Part shown: positions 33,738 through 38,223 of the stretch, one piece after another
Layout: every line of letters begins with the position of its first letter
Position numbering within the stretch: the first letter of the stretch is position 1
NCBI GenBank assembly: GCA_021648225.1
Contig: JAKITE010000011.1
Coordinates: forward strand, 1-38,223
Reading direction: 5' to 3'
DNA: 38,223 nucleotides
Source of the DNA: Paracoccaceae bacterium
GTDB lineage: Bacteria; Pseudomonadota; Alphaproteobacteria; Rhodobacterales; Rhodobacteraceae
The notes under the pieces: model-generated
What the model was told of the DNA's origin: nothing
What the model saw: the letters and a program-made list of their open reading frames with translations, nothing else
Databases searched by the model: none
Made by a program: the position numbers and the translations under genes

Positions 33738-35108
33738 ATGCCCCAGTATATCCACGCAAATCATACGCTTACCGCTGATGGCTGGCGGCGCGATATTCAG
33801 ATCAGCATCTCTGATCAGGGCCGAATCACCGGAATTGGCCCGCAAAACCGCACGGCCACAAACCATGTGTCGCTGGCCTTGCCTGCCCCTGCCAACCTGC
33901 ATAGCCATGTGTTTCAGCGTGCCATGTCGGGCCTGACCGAACAGCGCGGCCCCGATGGCTCCGACAGTTTCTGGACATGGCGCAACCGGATGTTCCGGTT
34001 TTTGAACCAGCTTTCGCCGGACCATATGATGCCGATCGCCCGACTGGTATTTATGGAAATGCTGGAGGCCGGATTTGCCAGCGTTGCCGAATTCCATTAC
34101 CTGCATCACGACATAAACGGCCAACCCTATGCCGATCCACCGGAAATGGCGGCGCGCATTATTGCCGCGGCGCAATCCACCGGCATCGGGCTGACCTTGC
34201 TGCCGGTTTTGTATCAATTTGGCGGCTGCGATGGCCGCGCGCTTACCGGCGGTCAGGCCCGTTTTGGCAACACCCCTGAAAGCTTTGCAAATCTGTATTC
34301 CGGCACCATTGCCGCCATGGCCAACAGCCCCGATGATTTTACCATCGGCGTGGCCCCCCACTCATTACGCGCTGTCAGCCCCACCGGGTTAAGCACCGCA
34401 ATTGATCTTTGCCCTGAAGGCCCTATCCATATGCATCTGGCCGAACAGATTGCCGAAATCACGCAAGTCACCGCGGCTTTGGGCGCGTCGCCTACCCGCT
34501 GGTTGCTGGATAATTACAGCATTGATCACCGCTGGTGCCTGATCCATTGCACCCAGATGAGCGACACAGAAACCCATGATCTTGCCCAAACCAAGGCAAT
34601 TGCCGGCCTGTGCCCGATCACCGAATCCAACCTTGGCGACGGCATTTTCAGAGGCACGGAATTTTTATCCCACGAGGGCCGGATCGGGTTTGGATCAGAT
34701 TCAAATGTGCATGTCTCCCTGTTCGAGGAACTAAAAACCTTTGAATATTCCCAGCGTTTGCGCGACCACAGCCGCGCCGCGCTGGCCACAGCAAAACATT
34801 CCAGCGGGCGGGTTTTGTTTGACCATGCCGCGCATGGCGGCGCACAGGCGGCGGGCCGAAATTCAGGCATGATTGCCCCGGGAATGCTGGCAGATATCAT
34901 CGGCATTGAAACCGACAACCAATGGCTTTGTAACCGCGATGGCGATACGGTATTGGATAGTCTTATATTTGGCGGTCACGGTCAGGATTGCATCACCGAT
35001 GTCTGGAGCGCCGGTCGCCATGTGGTGCGTCATGGCCAGCACATTCAACGGGATAAAATTATTCGGGATTTTATCAATACCATTTCAAAGCTGGAGCAGC
35101 AAACGTGA
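33738..35108 (+). CDS. hutF: Formimidoylglutamate deiminase, HutF
   Basis: Converts N-formimino-glutamate to N-formylglutamate and ammonia, the two-step branch that needs HutG afterwards. A 456-residue amidohydrolase with metal-binding NLHSHVFQRAMSGLTEQRG, HMHLAEQIAEIT and the late FGSDSNVHVSLFEELKTFEY that marks HutF. The ATG is preceded by GGAG. Its stop overlaps the hutC start. HutG is not in the window, so formylglutamate deformylase must be encoded elsewhere. Confidence 0.96.
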   Translation: MPQYIHANHTLTADGWRRDIQISISDQGRITGIGPQNRTATNHVSLALPAPANLHSHVFQRAMSGLTEQRGPDGSDSFWTWRNRMFRFLNQLSPDHMMPIARLVFMEMLEAGFASVAEFHYLHHDINGQPYADPPEMAARIIAAAQSTGIGLTLLPVLYQFGGCDGRALTGGQARFGNTPESFANLYSGTIAAMANSPDDFTIGVAPHSLRAVSPTGLSTAIDLCPEGPIHMHLAEQIAEITQVTAALGASPTRWLLDNYSIDHRWCLIHCTQMSDTETHDLAQTKAIAGLCPITESNLGDGIFRGTEFLSHEGRIGFGSDSNVHVSLFEELKTFEYSQRLRDHSRAALATAKHSSGRVLFDHAAHGGAQAAGRNSGMIAPGMLADIIGIETDNQWLCNRDGDTVLDSLIFGGHGQDCITDVWSAGRHVVRHGQHIQRDKIIRDFINTISKLEQQT

Positions 35109-35806
35109 CCACCAAACCATCCAATTCCTGGACAGATATTCGCGACATAATCCATGCCCGCATCCTGAACAAAACCTATGCCGCCGGTGATAGGTTGCCC
35201 CGCGATCAAGACCTTGCCCTGACGCTCGGCTGTGCGCGCTCAACCGTGCAGCGCGCCATGCAAGACCTGTCGGACCGAGGCCTGATTGAACGGCGTCGCA
35301 AGGCTGGCACCCGTATCCCCGAAAATCCGGTCACCCGCGCCACGCTGGAAATCCCGATGATCCGTAAAGAGGTCGAACAAAAAGGCGTAACCCATGGCTA
35401 TCAACTGATTAGCGCCAAAATGCTTGAAACCCCGCGCAGCGTTATGGCGCTGCTTGGCCTGCCCGCGCCAATTACCGCAATGCACGTGCAAGCCCTGCAT
35501 CTGGCCGATCAACAGCCCTATTTGTTTGAGGACCGCTGGATAAACACCCAAACCGTGCCCGAGGCCACCAGCATTGATTTTACCCGTGAAAACGCCAATG
35601 AATGGCTGCTGCGCCACAAACCCTATAACAAATGCGACATGCGGTTTTATGCGATCAATGCCAGTATATCCGAGGCCGATTTGCTGCAAACCAGCCCCGG
35701 AACCGCATTATTTGTGATGGAGCGCAGCACATGGATCGACCAAAACCCCATCACCACCGTCAAAACCATCGCCGCGCCCGGGTATCAGTTGAAAACCGGA
35801 TCATAA
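35105..35806 (+). CDS. hutC: GntR-family histidine utilisation repressor, HutC
   Basis: A 233-residue repressor. The start is GTG 35105 overlapping the hutF stop (GTGA), which couples translation. The N-terminal winged helix (DRLPRDQDLALTLGCARSTV, then RAMQDLSDRGLIERRRKAG) is GntR type, and the C-terminal part is a UTRA ligand domain, where urocanate binds in known HutC proteins. It probably represses both hutFC and hutIHU through the palindrome at 33701-33720. It is convergent with soxG, with only 7 bp between the stops. Confidence 0.94.
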   Translation: MTTKPSNSWTDIRDIIHARILNKTYAAGDRLPRDQDLALTLGCARSTVQRAMQDLSDRGLIERRRKAGTRIPENPVTRATLEIPMIRKEVEQKGVTHGYQLISAKMLETPRSVMALLGLPAPITAMHVQALHLADQQPYLFEDRWINTQTVPEATSIDFTRENANEWLLRHKPYNKCDMRFYAINASISEADLLQTSPGTALFVMERSTWIDQNPITTVKTIAAPGYQLKTGS

Positions 35807-35813
35807 CAGGCCA

Positions 35814-36377
35814 TCAGCCCAGCAGGTTTTGCGCCGCCAGTGATTTCATCGTCATCAGAATATTTTCGTAAACCGAAACCGCATATGACCGAGGCACCAT
35901 TATCCGGCAACCGTCCTCAACGGGAATGATCATCGTCGATACATGGCAAAAATCAGTTCGCGCCACTTGCCCAACTGCCAGACCATCGAAATCCAGCGGG
36001 CAAAGCCGCGCCATCATGGCACCAGCGTCTTTACCAGACAAAACCAACCCCAGCCAGCCATCTGACTGGTCAACAACCGCCGCCAGCCCTTGTAAAGCAT
36101 CTTTTATCTGGTCGGGTTTATTTGAAAAAACCAGCCATTGCCCCGGCCCGAACCATAGCAGCTCTGCGTCTTTGGCCTGCGTAACCTCGCCAACCATGGG
36201 CAAACTGGTGCCAAGAACAGATTTCAGGGCCTTGGCCACCGACATGGCCTGACCTTTGAATGGCATCACTGCCGTGATCTCGCCCATCGAAACCGTTTCA
36301 AGGCGCGCCGAACCCAAGGCCAGCGGCAAATCACAGCCCTCGAACGGCGCGCTTTCTTGCAATTTCAATTCAGCCAC
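35814..36377 (-). CDS. soxG: Sarcosine oxidase gamma subunit, SoxG
   Basis: Small subunit of the heterotetrameric sarcosine oxidase that converts sarcosine and tetrahydrofolate to glycine, methylene-THF and H2O2. The start is set at GTG 36377 (VAELKLQESAPF), because GGGGAG lies 9 bases upstream and it overlaps the soxA stop by 8 bp, as usual in this operon. That gives 187 residues; an ATG at 36437 would add 20 residues inside soxA. The segment LLWFGPGQWLVFS and the DQSDGWLGLVLSG region are typical of SoxG, which resembles a folded-in GCV_T domain. Confidence 0.88.
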   Translation of the reverse strand: MAELKLQESAPFEGCDLPLALGSARLETVSMGEITAVMPFKGQAMSVAKALKSVLGTSLPMVGEVTQAKDAELLWFGPGQWLVFSNKPDQIKDALQGLAAVVDQSDGWLGLVLSGKDAGAMMARLCPLDFDGLAVGQVARTDFCHVSTMIIPVEDGCRIMVPRSYAVSVYENILMTMKSLAAQNLLG

Positions 36378-38223
36378 GCAACTGCTCCCCTTTAGGGTCA
36401 ACAAATACCGGTGAGGTGATTTCGCAAAGCGTATCAATGCCTTGGGTCAGGTCCACTGCCCGCACTTGTTCGCCTATTCGTGCACGGCCATTGATCACAA
36501 AGCCCAGCGCAATGCAGTGGCCCAATGTGGGCGAAAAACACGCAGAACTAACATGCCCCAGCAGGTTATCCGCCACGGCTTCAACGCCAACATCCACGGT
36601 GACCGCGCCTTGCACAATCTGTTTGACCGTTCCAACAGGTTTCAAGCCAACCAGTTGCTGGCGGTTGGTAGTCAGCCCGACCCGTTCCATCATTTCCCGC
36701 CCGATAAAATCCTTTTCGGCAATCATACGGCCCAATCCCAGATCATCGGCAGTCATGCGCCCGTCAATTTCCGCATGGGTCAGAAAACCTTTCTCAATCC
36801 GCAAAACGCTTAAGGCCTCCAGCCCGTAAACCCCGCCATCCAATGCGCGTGCCGCCTGTGCCAACACAGCCATCAGGCTGGCACCATACCCCGCCGGAAC
36901 CGCAATTTCATAGGCATGTTCGCCCGAAAACGAAATCCGGAACAGCCGCGCGGCAATACCGCCAAGCTGCACATCGCCACAGCTCATATAGGGCATCACG
37001 TCATTATCTATCGGCGTTTCCAGCAGCCCGTTCAGTAACTCGCGCGCCAATGGCCCCGCCACCGCAAACTGCGCCCATTGTTCAGTGACCGAGGCAAAAT
37101 GCACGTCCAGTTCGGGCCACAGGCATTGGCTGCAAAACTCCATATGGGCCATCACCTGCCCCGCCGCGCCGGTGGTGGTGGTGACCAGATAATGCACATC
37201 CGCCAGCCGCGCTACGGTGCCGTCATCCATCACCAGGCCATCCTCGCGCAGCATCGCGCCATAGCGGATTTTGCCGGTTTTCAGCGTGGACATTTTATTG
37301 ATATAAAGCAAATCCAGAAACGCGGCTGCGTCCGGCCCTTGCACGTCAATTTTGCCCAGTGAAGTCACATCACAAATACCCACGGTATTTCGCACCATGT
37401 TGACCTCGCGATCACAGGCTTGTCGCCAGCGGGTTTCTCCGTCTTGCTTGAAAAGCGAAGGCCGCAGCCATAATCCAGCCTCGACCCAATCCGCGCCATT
37501 TTCACGCAAAAACCCGTCCGAGGTCAGCCGCCGTTCGGGCAGGAAATGTTTGCCAACACTGCGCCCCGCCAGCGCGCCCATCTGCACCGGCGAAAACGGC
37601 GGGCGAAACATGGTGGTGCCGGTTTGCGGGATAGATTGCCCCGTTAATTCAGCCATCACCGCCAGCGCACCCATATTCGAGGTTTTGCCCTGATCGGTGG
37701 CCATGCCCAACGTGGTATAACGTTTCATATGCTCGACCGAGCGGAAATTCTCTCGGTGCGCCTGTTTGATATCCTTGACCGTCACGTCATTTTGAAAATC
37801 CAGCCAAGCACGGCCCTTGCCCTCAACATGCATCGGCGCGGGGTTATCCATCGGCAGATCGTCGGTTTTTGGCAGGGTCAGGCGTTTAGGGGCAATGCCC
37901 AGCGCCCCCAGCGCGCTTTTGGCAGCCTCAAGCCCGGATTTCAGGGCGGCATGGGTCGAGAACTCGCCCGCAGTTGCGCCCGCATAGTGCATGTTAGGAA
38001 CCGCGCCCAGCGTTGGAACAAAAGCACGAATATCCTCGCGCCAGACCGGTTTTTTACCCATATGGCTGGAAAGATGCACGCTTGGATTCCAGCCACCGGC
38101 AACCGCCAGACAATCAGCGGTTATTTGGGTTTCCGTGCCGTCTTGCCGTTGCACCGAAATAGATTTCAGGCCTAGATACCCTTTAGAACCAACCACCTTT
38201 GACCCTGTCATCACCGGACAATC
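36370..38223 (-). CDS. soxA: Sarcosine oxidase alpha subunit, SoxA (C-terminal part, start beyond the window)
   Basis: About 617 residues of an expected 1000. The visible N-terminal end (from DCPVMTGSKV at the right edge) lies in the NAD-binding part (TADCLAVAGGWNPSVHL and YAGATAGEFSTHAALKSG). A central linker region follows (RRLTSDGFLRENGADWVEAG), and the C-terminal GCV_T-like domain binds tetrahydrofolate (GICDVTSLGKIDVQGPDA and SFSGEHAYEIAVPAG). The frame stays open to base 38223, so no start is present. soxB and soxD normally precede soxA and would lie to the right. It overlaps soxG. Confidence 0.95.
   Translation of the reverse strand, partial: DCPVMTGSKVVGSKGYLGLKSISVQRQDGTETQITADCLAVAGGWNPSVHLSSHMGKKPVWREDIRAFVPTLGAVPNMHYAGATAGEFSTHAALKSGLEAAKSALGALGIAPKRLTLPKTDDLPMDNPAPMHVEGKGRAWLDFQNDVTVKDIKQAHRENFRSVEHMKRYTTLGMATDQGKTSNMGALAVMAELTGQSIPQTGTTMFRPPFSPVQMGALAGRSVGKHFLPERRLTSDGFLRENGADWVEAGLWLRPSLFKQDGETRWRQACDREVNMVRNTVGICDVTSLGKIDVQGPDAAAFLDLLYINKMSTLKTGKIRYGAMLREDGLVMDDGTVARLADVHYLVTTTTGAAGQVMAHMEFCSQCLWPELDVHFASVTEQWAQFAVAGPLARELLNGLLETPIDNDVMPYMSCGDVQLGGIAARLFRISFSGEHAYEIAVPAGYGASLMAVLAQAARALDGGVYGLEALSVLRIEKGFLTHAEIDGRMTADDLGLGRMIAEKDFIGREMMERVGLTTNRQQLVGLKPVGTVKQIVQGAVTVDVGVEAVADNLLGHVSSACFSPTLGHCIALGFVINGRARIGEQVRAVDLTQGIDTLCEITSPVFVDPKGEQLRG

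Noticed and set aside
32944..33936. Plus-strand open frame of about 330 codons
   Set aside because: It runs antisense through hutI and the hut promoter, with unnatural composition rich in His, Asn and Gln. hutI has full motifs on the other strand.

Overview
The window looks like the chromosome of a marine-type alphaproteobacterium, most likely Rhodobacterales. Pointers are the fabI-fabB-fabA order, an ScfR-type short-chain acyl-CoA regulator, an SSS-transporter/histidine-kinase receptor, a HutF-type histidine pathway and a heterotetrameric sarcosine oxidase. Base composition is moderate in GC. No rRNA, tRNA, CRISPR array, transposase or phage gene was seen. Taxonomy is inferred from gene content, not measured.

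Layout. 1-2407 (minus): fatty acid synthesis genes fabI (cut by the window edge), fabB and fabA, preceded by an I78-type lipoprotein gene. 2827-3400 is mostly non-coding, with one possible 51-codon gene. 3401-4075: a Crp/Fnr regulator convergent with acs. 4087-11164 (minus): a probable operon of a five-component branched-chain-amino-acid-type (HAAT) ABC importer ending in acetyl-CoA synthetase. Divergent from it is an ScfR-like regulator (11359), followed by a response regulator, a small membrane protein and an SSS-STAC-histidine kinase. The whole 3.4-16.1 kb block reads as an acetate or short-chain-acid uptake, activation and sensing island, like the CrbS/CrbR-acs arrangement of gammaproteobacteria.

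16.2-24.5 kb is mixed metabolism: a small membrane protein, a decayed DUF1801 gene, a GabD-type aldehyde dehydrogenase, a methyltransferase, an orphan Mo/W formate dehydrogenase catalytic subunit, a soluble hybrid histidine kinase and a class III aminotransferase.

24.5-29.2 kb is the most unusual part. A peptidoglycan-binding lipoprotein gene with an in-frame amber stop is followed by what appears to be one giant gene (25055-29205) with three lesions. It encoded a signal peptide, a CXXCH haem motif, several cadherin-like/Ig-like repeats, a second CXXCH motif and a C-terminal outer-membrane autotransporter barrel. Its N-terminal part is cut by two in-frame stops and a single-base frameshift within about 140 bp, while the remaining 3.5 kb stays open.

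29.2-35.8 kb holds histidine utilisation: hutI-hutH-hutU (minus) divergent from hutF-hutC (plus), around a promoter with a near-perfect 20-bp palindrome. hutG is absent. 35.8-38.2 kb (minus) holds sarcosine oxidase soxA (partial) and soxG. Formate dehydrogenase and sarcosine oxidase could share C1 oxidation.
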